Origin: Adhaeribacter aerolatus
Lineage (GTDB): Bacteria > Bacteroidota > Bacteroidia > Cytophagales > Hymenobacteraceae
Assembly (NCBI RefSeq): GCF_007991635.1
Contig: NZ_BJYS01000005.1
Span: 1-64,000, forward strand
Direction: 5' to 3'
DNA length: 64,000 bases
Both the position numbers and the translations under genes were made by a program. The notes beneath the pieces were generated by a model, which saw nothing but the letters and a program-made list of their open reading frames with translations, ran no database searches and was not told the DNA's origin. Positions 37,097 to 45,500 of the stretch are shown piece by piece; the first letter of the stretch is position 1, and each line of letters starts with the position of its first letter.

Positions 37097-38102
37097 ATCT
37101 CTCGTTGTAAATAAAAGCCTGATTGTTCCGGAACCAATCCAAGGTTATCTGCAAACCCTCTTTAATCCGGATTTGCGGATCGTAACCCAGCAGCCGTTGG
37201 GCTTTTGAAATATCGGCCAAGCTATCGCGGATATCACCCGCCCGGTCTGGCCCGTATTCCGGCGAAATATCCGAACCGGCTTCTTCTTTTAAAATATTAA
37301 ACAAATCGTTTAGAGAAGTGCGGTCGCCTACGGCAATATTATAAACCTGGTTTATGGCTTCGGGGTTCTGCACCAACGCGGCCCGGATATTAGCCTCCAC
37401 ACAATTTTCTACAAAAGTAAAATCGCGGGTTTGGCCGCCATCACCGTTAATGCGCGGCGAATTGCCTTTCAGCACGGCATCGATAAACAGCGGAATTACC
37501 GCGGCGTAAGCACCGTTCGGATCCTGGCGCGGCCCAAAAATATTAAAATAGCGCAAACCAATAATTTCCATGCCGTAAGTTTTGCCAAACACATCGGCAT
37601 ACAACTCATTGGCATATTTGGTAACGGCATACGGCGATAAGGGCTTGCCAATATTTTCCTCTACCTTCGGCAAGGCTTTGCTGTCGCCGTAAGTAGACGA
37701 GGAAGCCGCGTAGACAAAGCGTTTTACGCCCTGGTCTTTGGCGGCCAGCAGCATATTTACAAAACCACCAATATTTACGTTGTTAGTGGTAACCGGGTCT
37801 TTTATACTGCGGGGTACCGAGCCCAAAGCTGCCTGGTGCAGCACTACATCTATTCCGGCACAAGCGTGGGTACAAACCTCTACATCGCGAATATCGCCTT
37901 CGATTACTTCAAAAGCCGGATTATCTAGAAAAGACTTAATATTTTTCCGAAAACCGTTCGATAAATTATCTAATATCCGGACTTTACCAGCCTCGTATTT
38001 CAGCAGGTATTCTACTAAATTAGAGCCAATAAATCCGGCTCCGCCAGTTATCAGAAATGATTTATTTTTTAAAGACGCTTGATGAAATGGCTTCTCGTAC
38101 AC
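37095..38102 (-). CDS. UDP-N-acetylglucosamine 4-epimerase (WbpP/TviC-like)
   Basis: SDR-superfamily nucleotide-sugar epimerase, 335 residues. The NAD site GGAGFIGS is at 20-27 and the catalytic Tyr158-x-x-x-Lys162 in SPYAVTKYA. AALGSVPRS at 92-100 and RYFNIFGPRQDPNGAYAAVIP point to the WbpP/TviC subgroup that interconverts UDP-GlcNAc/GlcNAcA and GalNAc/GalNAcA. Together with the UDP-sugar dehydrogenase at 40358-41650 it would supply UDP-N-acetylgalactosaminuronate for surface polysaccharide (inference from subgroup and neighbour). Confidence 0.88.
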   Translation of the reverse strand: MYEKPFHQASLKNKSFLITGGAGFIGSNLVEYLLKYEAGKVRILDNLSNGFRKNIKSFLDNPAFEVIEGDIRDVEVCTHACAGIDVVLHQAALGSVPRSIKDPVTTNNVNIGGFVNMLLAAKDQGVKRFVYAASSSTYGDSKALPKVEENIGKPLSPYAVTKYANELYADVFGKTYGMEIIGLRYFNIFGPRQDPNGAYAAVIPLFIDAVLKGNSPRINGDGGQTRDFTFVENCVEANIRAALVQNPEAINQVYNIAVGDRTSLNDLFNILKEEAGSDISPEYGPDRAGDIRDSLADISKAQRLLGYDPQIRIKEGLQITLDWFRNNQAFIYNER

Positions 38103-38111
38103 TATTACTTT

Positions 38112-38223
38112 AATTATGAATTAGAAATTAGAAATGATGAATTAGAAAATTTTACATGATGGATTATTAAAAGGCAGATTCAATTTTGCACATTTATAAT
38201 TCATCATTTCTAATTCATAATTT
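38112..38223. repeat. Inverted repeat of reiterated AATTAGAAAT words
   Basis: The left side (about 38112-38145, aattatgaattag, then aaattagaaatgatgaatt) is complementary to 38199-38223, apart from an extra 9-base word in the left arm. It fills the gap between rfbB and the epimerase gene. Confidence 0.55.
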
Positions 38224-38224
38224 A

Positions 38225-39271
38225 TTATCGGGTGTATTGCTGTTCGTAATAGGCTTGGTAACTACCGGAGGTTACGTTTTGCAGCCATTCTTTATTTTCT
38301 AAGTACCAATCCACGGTTTTAGAAAGGCCTTCTTCAAACGTTACGGACGGCTGCCAGCCCAGTTCCCGCATTATTCTGGAAGAGTCGATGGCATAGCGCA
38401 AATCGTGGCCGGCCCGATCGGTTACAAACGTGATTAGTTTTTGCGAAGTACCTTTTTCCTGGCCGGTTTTTTCATCCATTGTATCACATAGTAACCGGAT
38501 GAGGTCAATATTTTTCCATTCGTTTACACCGCCAATATTATAGGTATCGCCAACCTGGCCTTGGTGGAATACGGCATCAATGGCCGTGGCATGATCTTTT
38601 ACATACAACCAATCGCGCACATTCTCGCCTTTGCCGTAAACGGGCACCGGCCGGCCGTTCTGAATATTATTAATCGCCAGCGGTATTAATTTTTCCGGAA
38701 AATGATTAGGTCCGTAATTATTAGAGCAGTTAGATACTTTTACTGGCAAGCCATAAGTATGGTAGTAAGCCCGCACGAAATGGTCCGAACTGGCTTTAGA
38801 AGCAGAGTACGGCGAACGCGGGTCGTAAGAAGTTTCTTCGGTAAACATGCCTTCTTCGCCCAAAGAACCATAAACCTCGTCGGTAGACACGTGGTAGAAA
38901 ACATGCCCCGCAAAGTTATCTTTCCAGCTATTTTTGGCGGCATTAAGGAGGTTAACCGTACCGATTACGTTGGTAAAAACAAAGGCCAGCGGATCAGTTA
39001 TAGAACGATCCACGTGCGATTCGGCGGCTAAATGAATAACAGCATCAAACTGGTGTTCCTGAAACAAGCTGTTAATAAAATCAGCGTCTACGATATCGCC
39101 TTTTATAAAAGTATAGTTTGGCGCCGCTTCTATATCGCGCAGGTTTTCGAGGTTGCCGGCGTAGGTGAGTTTATCCAGGTTATAAATCTGATACGCGGGA
39201 TATTTAGTTACAAACAACCGCACCACGTGCGAACCAATAAAACCGGCACCACCGGTAATTACTATCTTCAT
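38225..39271 (-). CDS. rfbB: dTDP-glucose 4,6-dehydratase
   Basis: Converts dTDP-glucose to dTDP-4-keto-6-deoxyglucose, the branch point for rhamnose and other deoxysugars. 348 residues with GGAGFIGSH at 7-15, the dehydratase-specific Thr130-Asp131-Glu132 (HVSTDEVYGS) and Tyr155-x-x-x-Lys159 (YSASK). It starts 3 bases after galE ends and is clearly cotranscribed with it. The companion enzymes RmlC and RmlD are not encoded in the window, so the final sugar is uncertain. Confidence 0.97.
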   Translation of the reverse strand: MKIVITGGAGFIGSHVVRLFVTKYPAYQIYNLDKLTYAGNLENLRDIEAAPNYTFIKGDIVDADFINSLFQEHQFDAVIHLAAESHVDRSITDPLAFVFTNVIGTVNLLNAAKNSWKDNFAGHVFYHVSTDEVYGSLGEEGMFTEETSYDPRSPYSASKASSDHFVRAYYHTYGLPVKVSNCSNNYGPNHFPEKLIPLAINNIQNGRPVPVYGKGENVRDWLYVKDHATAIDAVFHQGQVGDTYNIGGVNEWKNIDLIRLLCDTMDEKTGQEKGTSQKLITFVTDRAGHDLRYAIDSSRIMRELGWQPSVTFEEGLSKTVDWYLENKEWLQNVTSGSYQAYYEQQYTR

Positions 39272-39274
39272 GTA

Positions 39275-40312
39275 TTATTTTTTATTCTTTTGCAGATAAA
39301 GCTCCCATTGCCAGGCGCTGGCTAAGCCTTCTTCCAGGCCCAATTCGGTTTTGAAACCTAGTTCCTGGGTGGCTTTGGTTACATCGGCGTAAATCTTAGG
39401 CACATCGCCGGCCCGGCGCGGCCCGATTTCGTAATTAAGCTTCTGGGCCGATACTTTTTCGAAGGTTTTCACTACTTCCAGCACCGAATTTCCCTGGCCG
39501 GTACCAATGTTAAACATTTCGATCTGTTGCGCTTTGCCTGCTAACAACCGGTCGATGGCTACTACGTGCGCTTTGGCCAAATCTACTACGTGAATATAAT
39601 CGCGGATATTGCTGCCGTCCGGGGTATCGTAATCGGTTCCGAAAACGGTTAATTTTTCGCGAATGCCAATGGCGGTTTGGGTAATAAATGGTACCAGGTT
39701 ATTAGGAACGCCCAGTGGCAACTCACCAATTTTAGCGGATGAATGCGCCCCAATTGGGTTAAAATACCGGAGGGCAATGGTATGGATTTTACTGCCGCCA
39801 CTATTAGCCAGATCGGTTAAAATATCTTCGCAAATTTGTTTGGTGTTGCCGTACGGTGAGTTTGCTTTTTTAACCGGCGTCTCTTCGGTTACCGGTAATT
39901 GGTCAGGCACGCCATATACCGTACAAGATGATGAAAACACCAGGTTGGCAACTCCAAATTCTGCCATTACCTGCAGCAAGGCTACTAAGGAACCAACGTT
40001 ATTATGGTAATATTTCAGCGGCTCCCGCACCGATTCGCCTACGGCTTTAAAAGCGGCAAAGTGGATGACTCCGTCAATATTGCCTTCTTTCCGGAACACT
40101 TCGCGCAAGGCGGCCACATCGGTACAGTCGATGCGATGGCAGGGCACCTCGATGTTCAGAATAGAAGCAATACCAGCTAACGCCGATTCCTGGGAGTTAA
40201 CGAAGTTATCGATAATTACCGGCTCGTAACCAGCCTGAAACAATTCTACGACGGCGTGTGAGCCGATATAACCGGCGCCACCGGTTACCAATATTTTACC
40301 TTTTGTTTCCAA
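39275..40312 (-). CDS. galE: UDP-glucose 4-epimerase
   Basis: Interconverts UDP-glucose and UDP-galactose. 345 residues, normal for GalE. GGAGYIGS is at 11-18, SSSCTVYG near 127-134 includes the active-site hydroxyl residue, Tyr154-x-x-x-Lys158 is in SPYGNTK, and FAAFKAVGES is the family-specific block. It is between the UDP-sugar dehydrogenase gene (45 bases upstream) and rfbB (3 bases downstream) in the nucleotide-sugar operon. Confidence 0.96.
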   Translation of the reverse strand: METKGKILVTGGAGYIGSHAVVELFQAGYEPVIIDNFVNSQESALAGIASILNIEVPCHRIDCTDVAALREVFRKEGNIDGVIHFAAFKAVGESVREPLKYYHNNVGSLVALLQVMAEFGVANLVFSSSCTVYGVPDQLPVTEETPVKKANSPYGNTKQICEDILTDLANSGGSKIHTIALRYFNPIGAHSSAKIGELPLGVPNNLVPFITQTAIGIREKLTVFGTDYDTPDGSNIRDYIHVVDLAKAHVVAIDRLLAGKAQQIEMFNIGTGQGNSVLEVVKTFEKVSAQKLNYEIGPRRAGDVPKIYADVTKATQELGFKTELGLEEGLASAWQWELYLQKNKK

Positions 40313-40357
40313 CGTTTATCTTTTTATCCGGAGTTTGTAAAAATCAGCACATTATTT

Positions 40358-41650
40358 CTACAAACTCCAGTAGGTTAGTTTACTGTTTATTTTATCGCGG
40401 TAAATACCTTTTACATCAATAAAGACGGCCTTGTCCTGGGTGATAGATTCAAAATAAGCCTGCTCCAGATTGGTGTACGGCCGGTGGTTCACGGCTACAA
40501 TCACGGCATCATAGTCGTTGGCCGGCTCTGCTACCAGGCCGAAGCCGTACTCGTGCTCCAGTTCGGCTGAGTCCGCAAACGGGTCTACTACCTCTACATT
40601 CACCGAAAAGCCTTTTAACTCATTGATTACATCGGCTACTTTGGAGTTGCGAATGTCTTCTACGTTTTCTTTAAACGTAGCCCCCATCACCAGCACTTTG
40701 GATTTAGAAATGTCTTTGCCTTGCTTCACCATCAACTGCACGGTTTTCTTGGCAATGTACGCGCCCATGTTGTCGTTGGTGGTGCGGCCGCTCAAAATAA
40801 CTTTGGCATCGTAGCCCAGCTCTTTGGCTTTGTAGGTCAGGTAATACGGGTCTACACCAATGCAATGACCACCCACCAGGCCGGGCGAAAACTTCAGAAA
40901 GTTCCACTTGGTACCGGCGGCTTCCAGCACTTCGTAGGTGTTTATTTTCATGCGGTCGAAGATGAGCGAGAGTTCGTTCATCAAGGCAATATTCACATCG
41001 CGTTGCGTATTCTCGATGATTTTAGCGGCTTCGGCTACTTTAATCGAAGAAGCGCGGTGAATACCGGCGGTTACTACCAGCTCGTAGGTTTTGGCAATAT
41101 TGTCCAGAGACTCCTCGTCGCAGCCCGACACAACCTTCACAATCTTAGCCAGCGTGTGCTCTTTATCGCCGGGGTTAATGCGCTCCGGCGAATAGCCTAC
41201 TTTAAAGTCCGGACCAAACCGCAGGCCTGAATGCTCTTCCAGAATGGGAATACAATCTTCTTCGGTGCAGCCGGGGTAAACCGTAGATTCGTATACCACA
41301 TAGTCGCCGGGCTTTAATACCTTACCTACCGTGGTGGAAGCGCCAATTAAGGGTTTTAAGTCCGGCATGGCGTGTTCATCAATGGGGGTAGGCACCGCTA
41401 CAATAAAAAACTGCGCTTCCCGCAACTCATCCAAGCTATGGGTAAAGGTTATATCGCAACCGGCAAAGGCCTCGGCTTCCAGTTCCCCGCTTGGGTCTAC
41501 GTTTTGCCGCATCAGTTCTACGCGGGCTTGGTTAATATCAAAACCAATTACCTTTATCTTGCGGGCAAATTCCAGCGCAATCGGCAGCCCGACGTATCCT
41601 AACCCTATCACCGCTAAGGTGGCTTCTTTCTTAATTAATTTATCGTACAC
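40358..41650 (-). CDS. UDP-N-acetyl-sugar 6-dehydrogenase (WbpA/TviB-like)
   Basis: NAD-dependent four-electron dehydrogenase that oxidises the C6 hydroxyl of a UDP-N-acetylhexosamine to the uronate. 430 residues. GLGYVGLP at 16-23 binds NAD, and the catalytic Cys263 lies in GGHCIGVDPYYL. VPTPIDEHAMPDL near 86-99 and YSPERINPGD are typical for the TviB/WbpA subgroup. First gene of the cluster; 258 bases upstream contain a -7-like element at 41871-41878. Pairing with the WbpP/TviC-like epimerase implies GalNAcA or GlcNAcA supply. Confidence 0.92.
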   Translation of the reverse strand: MYDKLIKKEATLAVIGLGYVGLPIALEFARKIKVIGFDINQARVELMRQNVDPSGELEAEAFAGCDITFTHSLDELREAQFFIVAVPTPIDEHAMPDLKPLIGASTTVGKVLKPGDYVVYESTVYPGCTEEDCIPILEEHSGLRFGPDFKVGYSPERINPGDKEHTLAKIVKVVSGCDEESLDNIAKTYELVVTAGIHRASSIKVAEAAKIIENTQRDVNIALMNELSLIFDRMKINTYEVLEAAGTKWNFLKFSPGLVGGHCIGVDPYYLTYKAKELGYDAKVILSGRTTNDNMGAYIAKKTVQLMVKQGKDISKSKVLVMGATFKENVEDIRNSKVADVINELKGFSVNVEVVDPFADSAELEHEYGFGLVAEPANDYDAVIVAVNHRPYTNLEQAYFESITQDKAVFIDVKGIYRDKINSKLTYWSL

Positions 41651-41858
41651 AGAAAAAATTTTTATTCAACTTGTTCACGCTTGCTTAATACCTCTTAAGT
41701 TATGCCTTGTCGGTTTATAAACAAGTGTTCTAAAAATAGACAACCATTGTATCCGGGCTAATATTTCTCTTAATCGGCGAACTGCTATTTTTTTATTTAT
41801 TAATCTTAACTAATTTAAATTTCCGGAAAAAGAATCGAAGTATAATAATCTGATTATC

Positions 41859-41878
41859 TGTTTCGGCACGCAAATTTA
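41859..41878 (-). promoter_or_regulatory. Promoter-like motif for the sugar-nucleotide operon
   Basis: The minus strand reads TAAATTTG (41871-41878, TAnnTTTG type) then CGTGCCGAAACAG. The 19 bases at 41859-41877 match 45323-45341 upstream of psd in 17 of 19 positions. It lies about 210 bases before the first start codon; a flanking perfect 10-bp inverted repeat (aatttccgga at 41818-41827, tccggaaatt at 41887-41896) brackets it. Confidence 0.45.
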
Positions 41879-41908
41879 TAGGTTTATCCGGAAATTAAAG
41901 CATCTGAA

Positions 41909-42772
41909 TTAAATACTATTAATAATTGCCCGCGTAAAACGGTCTTTACCAAACATGTCTTTTATCACCTTAACTTCTCCGTAGCCAAGTTCCTGCAATA
42001 AAAAGCTAAGCTCAGCCGCCTTGTTTTCGTTTATTTCGAAATATAAAACACCGGTTGGCTTCAGCAAGGATAATGCCTGCCCGGCAATTTGTTTATAAAA
42101 TTGCAGGGCATCCTCGTCGGGCACAAAGAGGGCCAGATGAGGCTCAAAACTAAGTACATTCTGGCGCATCAACCCTTTTTCCTGCTGCAACACATAAGGC
42201 GGGTTACTCACGATAATATCCAAACTTTGAGGCGGAAAATCCGACGTACCGCTTAAAATATCGTGGTGTAACCAGGTAATGGATTGCTGGTATTTTAGCG
42301 CATTTTGCCGGGCCACAGCCAAGGCAGGTTCCGAAATATCTAAACCGTACACCGCTTGGGTATTCAGGTGGGCCGTTAGGGCTATCGGTATGCAGCCGCT
42401 GCCTGTACAAATATCCAAAACCGTTAAGTTCTGATAAGCATTATTTTCTTTGATGATAATATCTACCAGCTCTTCGGTTTCGGGCCGTGGAATAAGAACA
42501 GCGGGCGATACTTCCAGTTCCAGGCCATAAAAATGAGCAGTGCCTAAAACATATTGCAGTGGTTCTTGCTGTTGTAAACGGAGAATAATCTTTTCAACAT
42601 CGGTCCAGGTTTGTTCGTTTACCGGACGTTGACGTTCGGTGCTTAACTGCAACCGCGAAAGCTGCAGCACGTGTTCGGCTACCTGCATCGCCATGGCATC
42701 GGCCTCTGGTTTTTCGTAAATATTACCGATAGCCGTACGAATATGGCTAATCAAATCCTGGATATTTTTCAC
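41909..42772 (-). CDS. prmC: Peptide chain release factor N5-glutamine methyltransferase
   Basis: Methylates the GGQ glutamine of release factors 1 and 2 using S-adenosylmethionine. 287 residues: a helical N-terminal domain, IPRPETEELV at 94-103, SAM motif DICTGSGCIPIAL at 120-132, and the catalytic NPPY at 190-193. It is divergent from ribD with 56 bases between start codons and an 18-bp palindrome in that gap. Confidence 0.96.
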   Translation of the reverse strand: MKNIQDLISHIRTAIGNIYEKPEADAMAMQVAEHVLQLSRLQLSTERQRPVNEQTWTDVEKIILRLQQQEPLQYVLGTAHFYGLELEVSPAVLIPRPETEELVDIIIKENNAYQNLTVLDICTGSGCIPIALTAHLNTQAVYGLDISEPALAVARQNALKYQQSITWLHHDILSGTSDFPPQSLDIIVSNPPYVLQQEKGLMRQNVLSFEPHLALFVPDEDALQFYKQIAGQALSLLKPTGVLYFEINENKAAELSFLLQELGYGEVKVIKDMFGKDRFTRAIINSI

Positions 42773-42781
42773 GCGGAATTT

Positions 42782-42799
42782 AAGGTATCCTGATACCTT
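42782..42799. promoter_or_regulatory. Palindrome between prmC and ribD
   Basis: aaggtatc at 42782-42789 and gatacctt at 42792-42799 are perfect complements around ct, directly beside a TATTTTTG (-7-like) element at 42803-42810. It could be an operator or a short RNA hairpin. Confidence 0.4.
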
Positions 42800-42802
42800 T
42801 TA

Positions 42803-42810
42803 TATTTTTG
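42803..42810 (+). promoter_or_regulatory. Candidate -7 element for ribD
   Basis: TATTTTTG matches TAnnTTTG, 18 bases before the GTG start of ribD. A -33 box is not evident because the palindrome occupies that region. Confidence 0.35.
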
Positions 42811-42828
42811 TAAAAATAAAGAAGCTAA

Positions 42829-43896
42829 GTGACATCCTCCGACGAAATATTTATGCGCCGCGCGCTGGAACTGGCATTGCTGGGCCAGGGCAAGGTTGCG
42901 CCCAACCCAATGGTAGGCTGCGTAATTGTGCACGAAAACAAAATTATTGGCGAAGGGTGGCACCAGCAATACGGCGGACCACATGCCGAGGTTAATGCGA
43001 TTAATGCCGTAGCGGATAAAAGCCTGCTGCCGGCCAGCCGGATTTACGTAACCCTGGAACCTTGCTCCCACTACGGCAAAACGCCGCCCTGTGCCGATTT
43101 ATTGATTCAACACGGGGTGAAAGATGTAATTATTTGCAATACCGATCCCAATCCGCTGGTAAAAGGAGCCGGTATTCGTAAATTATTAGATACCGGCTGC
43201 CAGGTACACGTGGGCTTGTTAGAGGAGGAAGGTTTGCATCTGAACCGCTGCTTTTTTACTTTTCATACCCAGAAAAGACCTTATATTATTCTGAAGTGGG
43301 CCGAAACTGCTGATGGTTTTATTGGCAAAACCGATGGCACGCAGCTTAATATTTCGAATAATTTATCTAAAAAGTTGGTGCACAAATGGCGAACCGAATT
43401 ACCGGCAATTATGGTAGGAACCCGCACTGCCCTGCTAGACAACCCGCAGCTAAATACCCGTGCCTGGAGCGGCAAGAACCCAACCCGAATAGTTCTGGAT
43501 AAATATTTGCAACTACCCGGGCATTTAAATTTGTTCAACCAAAGCCAGCCTACCCTGGTTTATAATTTTAATAAACAGGAAACTTTACCTAACCTGGAAA
43601 AGGTTAAACTAGACGAAAGAGAAGCATTGCTGCCCACCTTGCTGCAAGATTTATACAATCGCCAGCTAAATGGCGTTTTGGTAGAAGGCGGGGCGGTGTT
43701 GCTGAACAGTTTTATCCGGACCGGTTTGTGGGATGAAGCCTACGTATTTAAAAGCAACTTTCATTTGGCAGAAGCGGGCGTAGCGGCTCCTACGCTGCCG
43801 TTAGCATTTTTAAAACACTTAAGCCCCGTTGCCACCGACAAGTTATTCATTTACACAAATAGTCAGGTTAAATTGCCCATAGCCGGAGAAGAATAA
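42829..43896 (+). CDS. ribD: Bifunctional riboflavin deaminase/reductase RibD
   Basis: Catalyses the second and third steps of riboflavin synthesis. 355 residues. The N-terminal deaminase has HAEVNAI with zinc ligand His52 and catalytic Glu54, plus PCSHYGKTPPC with Cys79 and Cys88. The C-terminal reductase has WAETADGFIGK and VLVEGGAVLLNSFI. The start is GTG: it places DEIFMRRALELA where E. coli RibD has its equivalent DEYYMARAL segment, while the first ATG (codon 9) would remove it. Other riboflavin genes are not adjacent. Confidence 0.96.
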   Translation: MTSSDEIFMRRALELALLGQGKVAPNPMVGCVIVHENKIIGEGWHQQYGGPHAEVNAINAVADKSLLPASRIYVTLEPCSHYGKTPPCADLLIQHGVKDVIICNTDPNPLVKGAGIRKLLDTGCQVHVGLLEEEGLHLNRCFFTFHTQKRPYIILKWAETADGFIGKTDGTQLNISNNLSKKLVHKWRTELPAIMVGTRTALLDNPQLNTRAWSGKNPTRIVLDKYLQLPGHLNLFNQSQPTLVYNFNKQETLPNLEKVKLDEREALLPTLLQDLYNRQLNGVLVEGGAVLLNSFIRTGLWDEAYVFKSNFHLAEAGVAAPTLPLAFLKHLSPVATDKLFIYTNSQVKLPIAGEE

Positions 43897-43933
43897 AACC
43901 TGGTTAGATGTTTTATAATTTATTAATAATAAA

Positions 43934-44416
43934 ATGGCAGAATCAATAATAATAGATAATACTTTAACGAAAGAAGAAAAATATCAGGCCTTATTGCCCC
44001 AGATAGAAGCGCTGGTAACCGGCGAAACCGACCAGACGGCCAACCTGGCTAATGTAATGGCCGCTTTAAAATATAGTATGGGCTTTTTCTGGGTTGGCGC
44101 TTACCTGGCCAAAGAAGGCGAGTTGGTGTTGGGGCCTTTCCAGGGACCAGTAGCCTGTACCCGCATACCGTTTCACAAAGGCGTTTGCGGGGCCAGTTAT
44201 ACCCGCAAAAAGACCATTCTGGTACCCGATGTAGAAGCTTTTCCGGGCCATATTGCCTGCAGCAGCGATTCTAAATCTGAAATTGTAGTGCCCGTGCTAA
44301 AAGACGGTGAAGTTAAAATGGTGCTGGACGTAGACAGCGATAAACTGAATGATTTTGACGAAACCGATAAAGTATACCTGGAGCGGCTCGCCGATTTAAT
44401 GGTTAGTTGGTTTTAG
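43934..44416 (+). CDS. GAF-domain free methionine-(R)-sulfoxide reductase
   Basis: 160-residue single-GAF-domain protein of the fRMsr family, which repairs free methionine-(R)-sulfoxide. The three conserved cysteines occur at 75, 85 and 109 (GPVACTRIPF, GVCGASY, HIACSSDSKSE), with the 10- and 24-residue spacing of characterised enzymes; the SKSEIVVPV segment is diagnostic. It follows ribD by 37 bases on the plus strand and may be cotranscribed. No signal peptide; cytoplasmic. Confidence 0.92.
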   Translation: MAESIIIDNTLTKEEKYQALLPQIEALVTGETDQTANLANVMAALKYSMGFFWVGAYLAKEGELVLGPFQGPVACTRIPFHKGVCGASYTRKKTILVPDVEAFPGHIACSSDSKSEIVVPVLKDGEVKMVLDVDSDKLNDFDETDKVYLERLADLMVSWF

Positions 44417-44423
44417 ATTGGAT

Positions 44424-44577
44424 TTTCGATTGTTCGATATTAGATGTTCGCTTTGGAAACTTGCTATCTAAAGAAATTCTTCTGATAAAATTAGCGATTT
44501 AACCAATAAACCACTCAACTTCTAATCTTACATATTATACCGAATATTCAAATATCGAATATCGAACCATCGAATAC
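44424..44577. repeat. Inverted repeat of reiterated TTCGATATT words
   Basis: About 28 bases at 44424-44450 (ttttcgattgttcgatatta...) are largely complementary to 44549-44577 (aatatcgaatatcgaaccat...). It fills the gap between the convergent fRMsr and psd genes and could end both transcripts. Confidence 0.55.
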
Positions 44578-44578
44578 G

Positions 44579-45262
44579 CTACCCAAAGAAAGAGCCGGTT
44601 TCGGTTTTTATTTGGGCAATAACGGTTTGCCCGCCTTTGGTTTTCTGGCCAATGTTAACTTTAACTTCGGTATCAACGGGTACAAAAACATCTACCCGCG
44701 AGCCAAATTTTATAAACCCAAATTCTTCGCCTTGCGATACTTCGTCGCCTTCTTTCACGTACCACACAATGCGGCGGGCCATAGCCCCGGCAATTTGCCG
44801 GAATAAAATATCGGGGCCGGCGGTAGAGGAAACCACCACGGTAGTGCGTTCGTTTTTGGTGCTCGATTTAGGATGCCAGGCTACAAAATAATTACCCGGG
44901 TGATATTTAAAATATTTAACCACGCCGGCCACCGGGTTGCGCGTTATGTGCACATTTATCGGTGACATAAAAATCGATATCTGCTTGCGCACATCGTTGA
45001 AGAACTCCGGTTCGTGCACATCTTCAATTACAACTACTTTGCCGTCGGCAGGCGCAATAATTAAATCTTCGTGCAGGATTAAATTCCGGAAAGGGCTGCG
45101 GAAAAACTGCAGCAATAGCAGGAAAACAATAACCGAAATGGCCGAAAATATTTTATTAAAGGTAACGTGGATGGCATTAAACTGGTACAGTAACAGATTT
45201 ACGACTAAAAGCCCGAGCAAGGTAAATAGTAATATCCTGCGTCCTTCCTTGTGAATTTTCAT
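44579..45262 (-). CDS. psd: Phosphatidylserine decarboxylase family protein
   Basis: Pyruvoyl enzyme that makes phosphatidylethanolamine from phosphatidylserine. 227 residues, the short archaeal-type form common in Bacteroidota. Two N-terminal membrane helices (about 10-52) are followed by PADGKVV at 71-77, IFMSPINVHITRNP at 97-110, and the self-cleavage site FGSRVD with Gly187-Ser188, the serine giving the pyruvoyl group. It lies just downstream of cdsA on the same strand, so two phospholipid steps are grouped. A promoter-like motif is seen 61 bases upstream of the ATG. Confidence 0.95.
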   Translation of the reverse strand: MKIHKEGRRILLFTLLGLLVVNLLLYQFNAIHVTFNKIFSAISVIVFLLLLQFFRSPFRNLILHEDLIIAPADGKVVVIEDVHEPEFFNDVRKQISIFMSPINVHITRNPVAGVVKYFKYHPGNYFVAWHPKSSTKNERTTVVVSSTAGPDILFRQIAGAMARRIVWYVKEGDEVSQGEEFGFIKFGSRVDVFVPVDTEVKVNIGQKTKGGQTVIAQIKTETGSFFG

Positions 45263-45322
45263 GTAACTTTGGTTAACCCGCTCCTTATAAACGTGATATC
45301 CTACCTAAATAGTTAGAATATT

Positions 45323-45341
45323 CTGTACCGGCACGCAAATT
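45323..45341 (-). promoter_or_regulatory. Promoter-like motif upstream of psd
   Basis: 17 of 19 bases match 41859-41877. The minus strand reads TTAATTTGCGTGCCGG, a near match to TAnnTTTG lacking one base of the spacer, about 61 bases before the psd ATG. Confidence 0.4.
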
Positions 45342-45353
45342 AAAGGGTAAAAT

Positions 45354-45500
45354 ATGAATTTTAAAATAGACTTTGTGCCGCCGTTGTATTTAGCAGGCTT
45401 GGTTTACTTTGTCCGGCGCATAAAAGATGCAGACCAGCCGGGTCTGAAAGTGCGCGAAACAATTACGAAATATTTAGCTGTTTCAATGAAATACCTTTAA
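45354..45500 (+). CDS. Possible 48-residue hypothetical protein
   Basis: A short plus-strand frame with an ATG at 45354 and TAA at 45498-45500. The product starts MNFKIDFVPPLYLAGL, continues VYFVRRIKDAD, and ends AVSMKYL; mostly hydrophobic start and a basic middle. It occupies most of the gap between cdsA and psd, antisense to both, and overlaps the cdsA stop by 18 bases. No family recognised. It could also be chance. Confidence 0.35.
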   Translation: MNFKIDFVPPLYLAGLVYFVRRIKDADQPGLKVRETITKYLAVSMKYL

